In this document: positions 42,907 to 51,568 of the stretch, piece by piece
How the letters are laid out: every line of letters begins with the position of its first letter
Numbering within the stretch: the stretch's first letter is position 1
Position numbers and translations under genes: made by a program
DNA from: Bradyrhizobium jicamae
Lineage (GTDB): Bacteria; Pseudomonadota; Alphaproteobacteria; Rhizobiales; Xanthobacteraceae
Direction of reading: 5' to 3'
Assembly: GCF_018130215.1 (NCBI RefSeq)
Contig: NZ_JAFCKQ010000058.1
Location: 1 to 51,624 of the forward strand
DNA length: 51,624 bases
The notes under the pieces: model-generated
Database searches by the model: none
What the model was told of the DNA's origin: nothing
What the model saw: only the letters and a program-made list of their open reading frames with translations

Positions 42907-44276
42907 GCACGATCGCGATCTTCGGAAGCTATGTGTTGGCGCGCAAGGACGGTGCGCAGGATGTTCTGCGCGACCACTGGGTCCTGGTCGAGGGCAAGAG
43001 AATTGCGGCAGTCACGCGTGACAGGCCGTCCGCAGATCGGGTCCATGACAAGCCGGGCCGCTTCATCCTGCCGGGCCTCCTGAACCTCCACAACCATTGC
43101 TTCAGTGAGGCGGTGGCGCGCAGCCACACCGAGGACGGCAACGGCCGCCGCAACAACCAGAGCATCGTCTACACCGTGCTCCTGCCATTGACCAAGCGCG
43201 GCGCAGACCTGCTGTCGGCGGAGGAACGCCTCGCCATCGCGCGGCTCGGCATCCTCCAGCTCCTCAAGGGCGGTGCCACCACGGTGATGGAGCCGTTCCG
43301 TAACTCAATCCCGGAGATGTTCGACGCGGCGGAGGAGATGGGCATTCGCTTCTACGGCGCGCCCTATCTGTTCTCGACGTCGGATGCCAAGGCCGGTCCC
43401 GATGGCGTGGTCCGCTACGCTGGCGATGACGGGGCGGCCGACATGGCGACCTGGGAAGCGCTCTATCAACGCTGGAACGGCCGCGGCGACGGCCGCATTG
43501 GCCTCGCCATGAGCCCGCACGCGACCGACACCTGCGGGCCGGATCTGTTGAAGGCTTGCGCGGCGCGTGCGCGCGAGCTCGGCGTTCCCGTCACCACCCA
43601 CCTGGCGCAGAGCCGCGCCGAGGTCGAGACCATCGGCAAGCGCTACGGTGGCCGGACGCCGGCGGAATATCTCGACTGGCTCGGCTTGCTTGCCCCCGAT
43701 CTCCTGGCCGCTCACTGCATCGCCAGCACGGACGACGATCTGAAGCTGATGGCATCGCGCGGTGCGACCGTGCTGAATTGTCCGCGTGTATTTGCGCGCG
43801 CCGGTGTAACCGCGGCGTTCAGTCGCTTCGCAGGGCAGGGGGTCCGCACCGTGGTCGGCACCGACGGCTACAATATGGACCTGCTCGGCGAGCTCAACGC
43901 CGCTTCAATCATCTCGAAGACGTCTTCGCAGCGCGCCGATGTTGCGAACTCCCCGGAATTGATCGAGTCGATCACCGCAACCGCGGCCTGCGTCATCAGG
44001 CGTCCCGATCTTGGCACGGTCGCGCCAGGAGCGACCGCCGATCTCACCGTCGTCGACTTGACCCATCCGCACCTTCAGCCGCTCTACGATCCCAGGCGAG
44101 CACTCGTTGCGCTGGCCAACCGGGCTAACATCGACAAGACGATCGTCGACGGAATTGTGCTCATCGACGAGGGCCGCTACGTCAACGGCGACGAAGCAGC
44201 GATTACATCGGCCGGTGCGGCTGCGATCCGGAAGATCTGGGACCTGCCAGAAGCACAGGCGGCCTTTAGCGGCTGA
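42903..44276 (+). CDS. Amidohydrolase family protein (deaminase-like, subgroup unknown)
   Basis: A 457-aa amidohydrolase of the TrzN/AtzA/ATZ-TRZ-type group. LLNLHNHCFSEAVARSH gives the first His pair, then THLAQSRAEVETI, LLAAHCIAS and VVGTDGYNMDL for the remaining metal and catalytic positions. Members deaminate or dechlorinate N-heterocycles such as guanine, cytosine or triazines. The GTDGYNMDL loop is not diagnostic. Translation is coupled to the binding protein (ATGA). Last gene of the ten-gene operon; a hairpin follows. Confidence 0.87.
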   Translation: MSTIAIFGSYVLARKDGAQDVLRDHWVLVEGKRIAAVTRDRPSADRVHDKPGRFILPGLLNLHNHCFSEAVARSHTEDGNGRRNNQSIVYTVLLPLTKRGADLLSAEERLAIARLGILQLLKGGATTVMEPFRNSIPEMFDAAEEMGIRFYGAPYLFSTSDAKAGPDGVVRYAGDDGAADMATWEALYQRWNGRGDGRIGLAMSPHATDTCGPDLLKACAARARELGVPVTTHLAQSRAEVETIGKRYGGRTPAEYLDWLGLLAPDLLAAHCIASTDDDLKLMASRGATVLNCPRVFARAGVTAAFSRFAGQGVRTVVGTDGYNMDLLGELNAASIISKTSSQRADVANSPELIESITATAACVIRRPDLGTVAPGATADLTVVDLTHPHLQPLYDPRRALVALANRANIDKTIVDGIVLIDEGRYVNGDEAAITSAGAAAIRKIWDLPEAQAAFSG

Positions 44277-44280
44277 CAGG

Positions 44281-44310
44281 GCAAGCGGGCGCGATGCAGG
44301 CTCCGCTTGC
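44281..44310 (+). terminator. Terminator candidate of the LysR-linked operon
   Basis: GCAAGCGG (44281-44288) and CCGCTTGC (44303-44310) form an 8-bp stem with a 14-base loop, five bases after the last stop codon of the operon. It is followed by an A-rich, not T-rich, stretch, so the end may need Rho. Confidence 0.55.
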
Positions 44311-44361
44311 GCACTAAAAGGGGCTCAGAACGCATTCTGAAAGCGTTCAGTCCGGCCCGCC

Positions 44362-44589
44362 TTAGTTGGCGCCGCTCGCCCGGCGGATGATCCGATAGGT
44401 GGGGTTTTTTTCAAGCGCCTCAGTCTGATGAGCGAGGCGCCTCCAGCGATCAGCGGCCGCGTGAAGGTCGGTCCGCTTGGATTGGTCAGAAACCCAACCG
44501 GCTCTCGCTTCATAGGTGTCTGCCAGCTGCCGCATCTCGGACGGTGACATGCCTCCAATATCTACCAAGGAAGGTAGCCCGGCAATCAC
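44362..44589 (-). CDS. Small hypothetical protein, 75 aa
   Basis: A hydrophilic 75-residue protein, probably mostly helical, with EMRQLADTYEARAGWVSDQS and TDLHAAADRWRRLAHQTEAL. It resembles small hypotheticals common in Bradyrhizobium, from memory. GTG 44589 overlaps the stop of the upstream small frame (GTGA); ATG 44550 is alternative, with GGAGG only one base away. No function is proposed. Confidence 0.5.
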   Translation of the reverse strand: MIAGLPSLVDIGGMSPSEMRQLADTYEARAGWVSDQSKRTDLHAAADRWRRLAHQTEALEKNPTYRIIRRASGAN

Positions 44590-44786
44590 ATGCGTTTGGA
44601 ATTACCCCCGAAGTCCTGAGGGTACCGGGTCTCGGATCTGGCCGCTTCAAACCGGGGCAGAAGCCGTAGGGCATCCATGTTCGCCCGAACGACATCATAC
44701 CAGGCCAGGTTCATCTCACCTAGCCGCTTCGCTTCCGCGATAGCCCGGTCGGCACGCGCGAGAAGTGTCGCTGTGTCCTGTACCAT
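44586..44786 (-). CDS. Small hypothetical protein, 66 aa
   Basis: This 66-residue frame starts at ATG 44786 (MVQDTATLLARADRAIAEAK) and continues with NLAWYDVVRANMDALRLLP, amphipathic and helix-prone. It runs into the start of the next small gene with a GTGA overlap, the usual sign of a real coupled pair. A longer frame up to 45209 exists but the extra part is antisense to the histidine kinase and not protein-like. Function unknown. Confidence 0.4.
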   Translation of the reverse strand: MVQDTATLLARADRAIAEAKRLGEMNLAWYDVVRANMDALRLLPRFEAARSETRYPQDFGGNSKRM

Positions 44787-44985
44787 GCGGCGCAAGCTAA
44801 CACGGGATGGCCGTTGGTGGCGGCCGCGGCGTTTCCCGATGAAGAGTGATTGCACCGGCCGTTGGCCCTGGACGGTCATGGCGACGGCTTGAACGAGCGC
44901 AGTTTGTGACCTAAAACCGACCCTCGCAGAGCCAAAAGTTGATCGATTTCCCAATGTCCCATGGGCAAGTTTGCGTTGATCGGAC

Positions 44986-46194
44986 ATGGACGATGAACCG
45001 ACCATCGAAAGTCTGAGGCGGCAGCTGTTCGAAGCTGAGACCGCAATCAGCGAGCGGGACGATCTGCAGCGAACGCTGACGGACGAACTGCGCACCATGA
45101 CGCGGATGCACGGACTTGCCGATCGGCTGCTCGCGATCTCGGACCTGTCAACCGGATTGAACGAGGTGCTCGACGCAGCACTGGGCGTCTTCGACAGCGT
45201 TCGCGGCACCGTTCAGATCCTCGACCCTGAAGCCGGCACCCTGTCCTACGCGGCGTCGCGGGGCTTTGACGAGAAGGCGCTTGCCGCCGTGCCGCCGATC
45301 GATCGGGACTTCCACTCCACTTGCGCCGTCTGCATCCGGACCGGCGGACGAGTAGTGGCCGGAGACATCGCCTCGGATCCTCGCTGGGCAGACCATGCGT
45401 CTACGGCCGCCGAGCTTGGCTATGGTGCGGCGTTGAGCTCGCCGTTGAAAACCCGGCGAGACGAACTCCTGGGGGTCATGACCGTTCACTTCAACGATCC
45501 CTACACACCCAGCGACCGCGAATTGCGATGGGCGGACTTGTTTGCGCAATCGGCAGCCCATCTCGTTGAACGCGCCCTCGCTGAGGCCGCACTGCGGAGA
45601 AGCCGCGAGCAGGAGATTCTCATTCACGAGCTCCAGCACCGCACCCGAAACCTGCTGACGGTGATTTCGGGCGTTGCCGACCAGACCTTGGCCGCCAGCC
45701 GGTCGTTGGAGGAGTTCGCGCCTCGTTTCGAGGAGCGGTTGGCGGCGCTTGGGCGCGTGCAGGGTCTCCTGTCACGCGATATTGAGCCGAACGTCACTGT
45801 AGAGGATTTGATCCGGTTGGAGCTTACCGCTCGCGGGCTCGACCTGCGCGGCGAGGTCGTCCTGCTGGAAGGACCGAAGCAGCCGCTGCCGCCGGCCGCC
45901 ATTCAACTGCTTGCGCTCGCCGTTCACGAACTCCTGACGAACGCCGTGAAACACGGGTCTCTGCGACGGCCTGAGGGGCGCTTGAAGATCAGTTGGGGCA
46001 GCGTCGCGAACGTGGACCGGGAGAGGCTTCGCCTGGATTGGCATGAATCGGGGGCGGCATTGACCGCAGACGCATCGACCAGGGGCTTTGGTCTGGAGCT
46101 TTTGGAATCGCTACTGCCTTTTGAGCTCGACGCAAGGACTACAGTTGATTTCACGAGGGACGGTGTGCACGTTTCCGTCGATCTGCCGCTCTAG
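44986..46194 (+). CDS. GAF domain sensor histidine kinase, HWE family
   Basis: A 402-aa soluble sensor kinase. Residues 1-40 are a predicted coiled coil (TIESLRRQLFEAETAISERD), about 45-200 a GAF domain, and 200-402 an HWE-type kinase core. The core has HELQHRTRNLL (phospho-His218), AVHELLTNAVKHG (N box) and the hallmark LDWHESG. No membrane segment is seen, so it senses a cytoplasmic signal. It has two Cys near 113-116 (STCAVC) in the GAF domain that could respond to redox or bind a ligand; this is speculation. Its stop codon overlaps the stop of the convergent response regulator (CTAG at 46191-46194). Confidence 0.9.
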   Translation: MDDEPTIESLRRQLFEAETAISERDDLQRTLTDELRTMTRMHGLADRLLAISDLSTGLNEVLDAALGVFDSVRGTVQILDPEAGTLSYAASRGFDEKALAAVPPIDRDFHSTCAVCIRTGGRVVAGDIASDPRWADHASTAAELGYGAALSSPLKTRRDELLGVMTVHFNDPYTPSDRELRWADLFAQSAAHLVERALAEAALRRSREQEILIHELQHRTRNLLTVISGVADQTLAASRSLEEFAPRFEERLAALGRVQGLLSRDIEPNVTVEDLIRLELTARGLDLRGEVVLLEGPKQPLPPAAIQLLALAVHELLTNAVKHGSLRRPEGRLKISWGSVANVDRERLRLDWHESGAALTADASTRGFGLELLESLLPFELDARTTVDFTRDGVHVSVDLPL

Positions 46195-46706
46195 TCTTTA
46201 TTGCGGATAATACGACTTTCCATGATCAGGTTTCGACTGGCATTAACCGCATCGGACCTCCGGCGATCCCCAAGGGAAAGCGTCTGCGACGGCGTGACGT
46301 CCAAACGCCGCGGGCCGGCCTTGATCGCGGCCCGGACCGCATTGACGACGTCGGTCGAAGCAAACGGCTTTTGCATGAGCGGCCATGCGCGCCAAGGCTC
46401 GGGCAAGGCCTTCAGATCATAGCCCGTAAGAAACAGAAGCGGGACTTGACGGGCGACGAGCGCCTCGGCCACGCCAAAAACAAGTTCGCCGCGGAGATCG
46501 ACGTCCAGCACGGCGGCATCGATCCAGCTCACAGTGGCGATCGCGTTGATTGCAGATGCGACGGTCGCCACCGGACCAACTATCTCGGCTCCTGCCGAAG
46601 CCACGATCAGCGACAATTTGGCGGCAATGACGCTCGAATCCTCGACAATCAAAACTCGTCGCATTGCAAGAGGCAGATGGTCGGCGCGACGGTGGGATTG
46701 GCTCAT
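46191..46706 (-). CDS. Response regulator receiver protein
   Basis: A 171-aa protein with one receiver domain (residues 15-125): VLIVEDSS acidic pair, phospho-acceptor Asp in DAAVLDVDLRGE, Thr in LFLTGYD and Lys in LMQKPF. No DNA-binding domain follows, only a basic tail of about 40 residues (RRLDVTPSQTLSLGDRRR). ATG 46706 has GGAG 6 bases upstream. It is convergent with the HWE kinase and may be its phosphorylation target; HWE kinases often use such single-domain regulators. Confidence 0.88.
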   Translation of the reverse strand: MSQSHRRADHLPLAMRRVLIVEDSSVIAAKLSLIVASAGAEIVGPVATVASAINAIATVSWIDAAVLDVDLRGELVFGVAEALVARQVPLLFLTGYDLKALPEPWRAWPLMQKPFASTDVVNAVRAAIKAGPRRLDVTPSQTLSLGDRRRSDAVNASRNLIMESRIIRNKD

Positions 46707-47024
46707 GAAGAACTCCGGACTAAGCGCCCCGTCTTCGTAAAACGGTATCCTAGCTCATTCCTGCCCGCGCTTCCGGTATTTTTGCGATGGAACCTTCGCA
46801 ATGAGCGGTTTCGCCTGTCCAACACGTCGAACGACCTGGAGGCAGTACATCGTGCAATAGCACGCGAATATCTGGTGGAGGCCCCGCTAATACTCAAAGA
46901 TGGTGCCGCTATGAGCGGTTTTACAGGCCGCAAATCGTAAGAGCCATTTCCGGCAGAAGAGACGCAATAACAGTCCGCCCGATAATGTCCGCTGTTGGCC
47001 GATTCCATCGACACAGGGCGGTCT
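46707..47024. other. 318-base spacer without recognised gene
   Basis: Open frames here do not look coding. AACCGCTCATAGCGGC (on the minus strand near 46910-46925) and AATGTCCGCTGTTGGCCGA (46985 onward) resemble short sequences common in Bradyrhizobium spacers, from memory. The promoter of the response regulator probably lies near 46720-46780. Confidence 0.4.
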
Positions 47025-47783
47025 TCAAGCCGCCGCGCTGGCACAGACCGCTCGAACTTGGGCAAGCCGCTTGATTGCGTATTCGTCGTCCCAGCAGACG
47101 GCGGCTTCCCATGCGGCTGACGCTTGCGCGGCGATGTCATGCGCGCAGCCGTCGAGACCGGCGGCGTTGTGGGGCAGCACCAGGTCGAGGTCGGGGACGT
47201 CGACGTGCGACTCGTCCCAGTCGATCAGCGCAACCCGATCGGCGGTCATGCGGATGTTGCGCGGGTTGGGGTCGCCGTGAACAACGCAGGTCTGACGCCC
47301 GACGAGCCGGGCCCAGGCTGCCCGGCATCGAGCGACGCCCTCGGTCGGCATCGCGCCGAGGTCGATCCTCGTGCCCGTGTCGGCATACAGCAGGTCGGTC
47401 GACGATCGCCAACCTGGGCGCTGCGGCCAGCCCTGCGTCAGCCGATGCAGCCGGCGGAGCGTCTCGCCTACGCGACGCCAGTCGGCCTCGGTCTCGGGCC
47501 GCCCGCCCTCCACATGTGTCATCACCAGGAGACCGTCTGCGAATAGCCGGCCGTCGATCGTCGGGACCGGCACCGGCACGGTCTGGCCTTCGCGGTCAAG
47601 GTGTTGGAGGAGTTCGATCTCCCACGCGAGATCAGCATCGCTTCTCGTACCGAGACGACCGACCGCGAGTTGTCCGCGGACGCGCACGCTCCATACGTCG
47701 TTGGCGACCCCGCCAGCGAGCCTTTCGATGCGAGCTGCGTCTTCACCCCACTGCCCGAGTGCCTCCCATCCCGCCAGCGACAT
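47025..47783 (-). CDS. Phosphotransferase, APH (aminoglycoside/choline kinase) family
   Basis: A 252-aa kinase-like protein. ATP/metal site: TCVVHGDPNPRNIRM (Brenner motif with catalytic Asp) and VALIDWDESHVDVPDLDLV (metal Asp). N-terminal region: GGVANDVWSVRVRGQLAVGR, a short glycine loop. ATG 47783 has GAGGAG 8 bases upstream. Substrate cannot be told; chromosomal APH proteins may act on small metabolites rather than antibiotics. It is transcribed alone. Confidence 0.87.
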   Translation of the reverse strand: MSLAGWEALGQWGEDAARIERLAGGVANDVWSVRVRGQLAVGRLGTRSDADLAWEIELLQHLDREGQTVPVPVPTIDGRLFADGLLVMTHVEGGRPETEADWRRVGETLRRLHRLTQGWPQRPGWRSSTDLLYADTGTRIDLGAMPTEGVARCRAAWARLVGRQTCVVHGDPNPRNIRMTADRVALIDWDESHVDVPDLDLVLPHNAAGLDGCAHDIAAQASAAWEAAVCWDDEYAIKRLAQVRAVCASAAA

Positions 47784-47890
47784 CAAAGGCACTCCTCGCC
47801 GAGCCGGCCGGCAAGAGATCATACAGGCGAATGTCACCTGTTGTCCCGAAGCGACTGAATGCCGATGGGCAGAGCATATCCGTTCTATCC

Positions 47891-47935
47891 TGGCAGCTCA
47901 GGTCCTGGCAGCTCAGATCCCGGCAGCTCAGACAT
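47891..47935. repeat. Three 15-bp tandem repeats
   Basis: TGGCAGCTCAGGTCC, TGGCAGCTCAGATCC and CGGCAGCTCAGACAT follow one another at 47891-47935, in the spacer between the phosphotransferase and the MHS transporter. The ten-base core GGCAGCTCAG is invariant. It may be an array of regulator sites or a slippage tract. Confidence 0.8.
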
Positions 47936-47991
47936 CAACGTTTTCGGGCAATCGCGAGCGCGTCGTCACCTTCGATGCCGCACGTCTTGCA

Positions 47992-49350
47992 TCAGAGCAT
48001 GACCGAAGTGGTGTTGGGCGATGCGTCGCCGACGATCGACAAGGCCGGCTGGAGACGCGCGAGCTTCGGTGCCGTCTCCCGTGCGACCAGCACGGCGACC
48101 ACGGTCATCGATGCGATCAGGATCATCAGCAACGAGACCGGCCAGGTCGCGCCGCCGGTGAATCCCACGACCGCGGTGGCGGCCAGCGGAACCAGCCCGC
48201 CTCCGATTGGTGCAGCGATCTGGTATCCAAGTGACGCGCCGCTGTAGCGGAGGTTCGACGGGAACATCTCGCTGAGGAAGCTTGCCTGGACGCCATACAT
48301 GATACCATGCCCGACCGACATGCCGATCACGAAAGCCAGCACCACCACGGCTGGATCACGCGTGGCGAGTGCCCAGAAAACCGGGAACGAAAGCAGGATC
48401 GCGGCAACGCAGCCGAGAAGATAGATCGGACGCCGGCCGACGCGGTCCGAGAGTGCGCCAAACAGCGGGATGGTAATCAGCTCCACCGCCGCTCCGAGCG
48501 CGATGGCGCCAAGAGCCAGACCGCGAGGCAGTGCCAGCGTCGTGACGGCGTAGTTCAGCCCGAAGATGGTCAACACGTAGATCCAGGAAATCTCGGTGAT
48601 GCGCGCGCCGAGCCCGATGAGAATGTCCTTCGGATGGCGCAATACGGCCTCCCAAACCGGCATGCGCGCGACCTTGCCTTCGCGCACGACGCGCTTGAAA
48701 TCCGGGGTTTCGTCGATCCGGAGCCTGATGAAGGTTCCGATCGCCACCAGTGCCGCACTTGCGACGAACGGGATTCTCCAGCCCCAGGACATGAATTGCT
48801 GATCGTCGAGATAGCCCAGCGCAAAGAACGAGGCGGTGCCGAGGCTCATGCCCAGCGGAAAACCAATCTGAACCAGGCTGCCATAGAAGCCGCGCTTGTT
48901 GGGTGGCGAATGTTCGGTGGCGATCAGCACGGCGCCGCCCCATTCCCCGCCGACGGCCAATCCCTGCACCAGGCGGCACGCGACCAGCAGGATAGGAGCC
49001 GCGATACCGATGCTGGAATAAGTCGGAAGCAGGCCGATCAGGGTCGTTGCGAGCCCCATGCTCACCAGCGTCAGGATCAACGGCGCCTTCCGGCCCATAC
49101 GGTCGCCGAAATGGCTGATGATGATGGCTCCGATCGGCCGGGCGAAGAAGCCGACGCCGATGGTGCTGATCGATATCAGCTTTCCAACCAGCGGATCCTC
49201 GGTCGGGAAAAACAGCTTGTTGAGAACGAGCGACGCCGCCGTCGCGTAGATCAGGAAGTCGTACCACTCGATGGTGGTGCCGATGGCGCTTGCCGCCACG
49301 ATCGTTCGGATCGACCTTGGGTCGCTGCTTATGGTCGGACGCGAGTCCAT
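47992..49350 (-). CDS. MFS transporter, metabolite:H+ symporter (MHS) family
   Basis: A 452-aa inner-membrane transporter with about 12 helices. MHS/MFS signatures: ASAIGTTIEWYDFLIYATAA near 20-39, HFGDRMGRKAPL near 79 (loop 2-3), VQGLAVGGEWGGAVLIATE near 128 and GALSDRVGRRPIY near 295 (repeat in loop 8-9). The family imports citrate, alpha-ketoglutarate, proline or shikimate with protons. Substrate is unknown. ATG 49350 matches the family start; no neighbour gives a clue. Confidence 0.92.
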   Translation of the reverse strand: MDSRPTISSDPRSIRTIVAASAIGTTIEWYDFLIYATAASLVLNKLFFPTEDPLVGKLISISTIGVGFFARPIGAIIISHFGDRMGRKAPLILTLVSMGLATTLIGLLPTYSSIGIAAPILLVACRLVQGLAVGGEWGGAVLIATEHSPPNKRGFYGSLVQIGFPLGMSLGTASFFALGYLDDQQFMSWGWRIPFVASAALVAIGTFIRLRIDETPDFKRVVREGKVARMPVWEAVLRHPKDILIGLGARITEISWIYVLTIFGLNYAVTTLALPRGLALGAIALGAAVELITIPLFGALSDRVGRRPIYLLGCVAAILLSFPVFWALATRDPAVVVLAFVIGMSVGHGIMYGVQASFLSEMFPSNLRYSGASLGYQIAAPIGGGLVPLAATAVVGFTGGATWPVSLLMILIASMTVVAVLVARETAPKLARLQPALSIVGDASPNTTSVML

Positions 49351-49902
49351 TTCACAACCTCCAGCATGTCACGATGGCGCCGGCCGTGTGACGAGGTCGG
49401 CCCGACGTCCCGACCCAACGCCCGTCAGAACGGGTGCGGATCATCGCCTATTGCGAACTCCTGATGGTCGTGCTCGGCGAGCGAACCTGTCCAGCGATCA
49501 AAAGGATTCGATCCTGAAGGGCGGGAGCCCAGAGGTGGTAACCCGGAGGTGGTGCAATGGCCCCTAGCGAGAAGCGAAAAGGCGGCCTCTCGGCCGCCCT
49601 GCAGCCATTCTCGCTCATCACTCCATGGACCCCGAGTCTGCTTGTGGCCTTGGCGACCGTTGGCGCAGCAGGGCAGACGTCCGAAGTCGAGGTGAGACCA
49701 GAAGTCACCCGCAAACGATCGAGCCGACGCTGATGACCCGCTCCGGGCCCCGGCCGGATCGAAATCGCGCAGCGCGGCAGTCGCCTGCCAAACCGTGGTG
49801 TGCTATCGTCATCCTGGCGAACCCGTCCCCAGCAGACGTCGGTTCACACAAGTTCGTACGTGCCCCGTGGAGATGCCGAGATTTTCTTGCCAGGGTTCGA
49901 CC
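49351..49902. other. 552-base spacer between MHS transporter and cyclase
   Basis: The two flanking genes are divergent, so this region should hold both promoters. It contains one small frame with a good ribosome site (49557-49733). A GC-rich hairpin, GGCGGCCTC (49580-49588) with loop TC and GGCCGCC (49591-49597), lies inside that frame. No other gene is recognised. Confidence 0.5.
49557..49733 (+). CDS. Possible small protein, 58 aa
   Basis: The ATG at 49557 is preceded by CGGAGGTGG, with GGAGG 8 bases upstream, the best ribosome site in this spacer. The frame encodes MAPSEKRKGGLSAALQPFS, then a mildly hydrophobic stretch (PSLLVALATVGAAG) and a basic end (RPEVTRKRSSRR), stopping at 49733. 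It could be a small membrane-associated or secreted peptide. Support is only the ribosome site and composition. Confidence 0.35.
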   Translation: MAPSEKRKGGLSAALQPFSLITPWTPSLLVALATVGAAGQTSEVEVRPEVTRKRSSRR

Positions 49903-51318
49903 ATGAACGGCGTCCAGGCGAGTGAAACGGAAGCACTGTTCTCCGTATTGCGTCAGTCGGCCGACGGCGATGCGGTGACCGCCATCGAGGCGTTGGTCCG
50001 CGAAGGGCCCGACCGCGCGCTCAACCGGGTGAACGTTCTGGATTTCGCTGTCAAAAACCGGCTGGACGAGGAACGGGCTATTGCGGCGTTCCTCCACGCG
50101 GCCCGCGTCGGCCTGTTCGATTTGTCCTGGAACGTCCTCTGCCCAGGGTGTGGCGGCGTGCTCGACGCCAACACGTCGCTCAAGACGGTCCACACCCATG
50201 ACTACAACTGTGCGCTGTGTGGCGCCGGCTACCAGGCGACCCTCGATGAAATGGTCGAGGTTTCCTTCACAGTGAACCCGCGCATTCGGCGGATCGCCGC
50301 ACACGACCCCCAGGCGCTGCCGATGTGGGAATATCAGCGGCAGATCTTTTTTGGCACCGGCATCGATCTGCCCGACAAATTTGAGCAAATCATCGATGAG
50401 ATCGTTATCGACTCGATCGAACTGCCGCCGGGTGAAAGAGCATCACTTTCGCTGCAACTGCCTTCCGAGTTTGTCATCGTATTCGATCCGGTTACGCATG
50501 CGGCGCAGTTCCTCGACGTCAAGGGCGAACCGACGCGAGAGCGCCAGAACCTCACGGTCGTTTTCAACAAGGTCCGCGCCCAGAGCGCGACGCTTCAGAT
50601 GCGTCCCGGACCTTTGAGGCTGGCGCTGGAAAACCGAACCGATGTGCGCGTCCTGCCGGCGGTGTGTGTCGCCGGCGAGGCGCTCCATCACCTGCTCGGC
50701 AAGCGCCGTCCGTTCCTCACCGCCAACCGCCTGCTCACGAACCAGACGTTCCGGGACATCTACCGTACCGATACGCTCGACGTCGACCAGCGGCTGAAAA
50801 TCACCAGTCTCACCTTTCTGTTTACCGATCTCAAGGGCTCGACCGAACTCTATGAGAGGGTCGGCGATCTCGTTGCGTACGATATGGTGCGAGCGCATTT
50901 CCGCATCCTCCACGAGATCATCGCCGCCGAAGCCGGTGCGGTCGTGAAGACCATCGGTGATGCCGTGATGGCCACGTTTCCTACCCCGGATCGGGCGATC
51001 GCGGCCGCACTGCGCATGCGCGACGCGATGTCCAGCATCAAGCACGGCGATCGCGATTTGCTGCTCAAGATCGGAATCCACGAGGGACCATGCCTCGCGG
51101 TCATGGTGAACGATCGGCAGGACTATTTCGGTCAGACGGTGAACATCGCCTCGCGTGTTCAGGGCCTTGCCGTCTCGCGCTCGATTTTCGCGACCGGGCC
51201 GGTTGTCGAGCATCCCGGTTCCTCGTCAATCCTCAAGACCAGCAGCCTCGAGCCGGTGCGGCAGCGCGCATCGCTGCGCGGTATCACGGACGAACTGGTG
51301 GTGTACGAGATTCCATAG
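49903..51318 (+). CDS. Class III adenylate/guanylate cyclase with N-terminal zinc-ribbon region
   Basis: A 471-aa soluble protein. The C-terminal cyclase catalytic domain spans about 300-455, with both metal aspartates (Asp309 in FLFTDLKGST and Asp353 in KTIGDAVMATF) and DYFGQTVNIASRV as dimer/transition-state loop. The N-terminal 290 residues contain a CPGCGG...CALCG knuckle (Cys80, 83, 103, 106), probably binding zinc, as in the uncharacterised DUF5939-type region found before some rhizobial cyclases. ATG 49903 (MNGVQASETEALF) is favoured; an in-frame ATG at 49795 adds 36 low-quality residues. It would make cAMP (or cGMP) from a cytoplasmic signal. Confidence 0.88.
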   Translation: MNGVQASETEALFSVLRQSADGDAVTAIEALVREGPDRALNRVNVLDFAVKNRLDEERAIAAFLHAARVGLFDLSWNVLCPGCGGVLDANTSLKTVHTHDYNCALCGAGYQATLDEMVEVSFTVNPRIRRIAAHDPQALPMWEYQRQIFFGTGIDLPDKFEQIIDEIVIDSIELPPGERASLSLQLPSEFVIVFDPVTHAAQFLDVKGEPTRERQNLTVVFNKVRAQSATLQMRPGPLRLALENRTDVRVLPAVCVAGEALHHLLGKRRPFLTANRLLTNQTFRDIYRTDTLDVDQRLKITSLTFLFTDLKGSTELYERVGDLVAYDMVRAHFRILHEIIAAEAGAVVKTIGDAVMATFPTPDRAIAAALRMRDAMSSIKHGDRDLLLKIGIHEGPCLAVMVNDRQDYFGQTVNIASRVQGLAVSRSIFATGPVVEHPGSSSILKTSSLEPVRQRASLRGITDELVVYEIP

Positions 51319-51568
51319 CAGAAGCGTGAACTCAAGGCTTCCGGGACGCCGGGGCTCCTTAAAACCGGTTCAATCAGGCCACGCTTCTCGCTGCTTCGCT
51401 CGTTGAGCACGCGATAGATGAAGGTGTTCACTTGGCCAAGCGGACCTTGCCGCACTCTCCCGGAGTAAGACAAGATCCTGATTTCGATCACCGGGTAGGC
51501 GCACTGCAACAGGCTCCCGAGCGCCGAAAATCCACCAGACGGTCTTGCTGCCAGGCAAAGGATTTTGA

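Noticed and set aside
46703..47140. 145-codon minus-strand frame between the response regulator and the phosphotransferase
   Set aside because: It overlaps the end of the phosphotransferase gene and the start of the response regulator, is Ser/Arg-rich and shows no domain or ribosome site.
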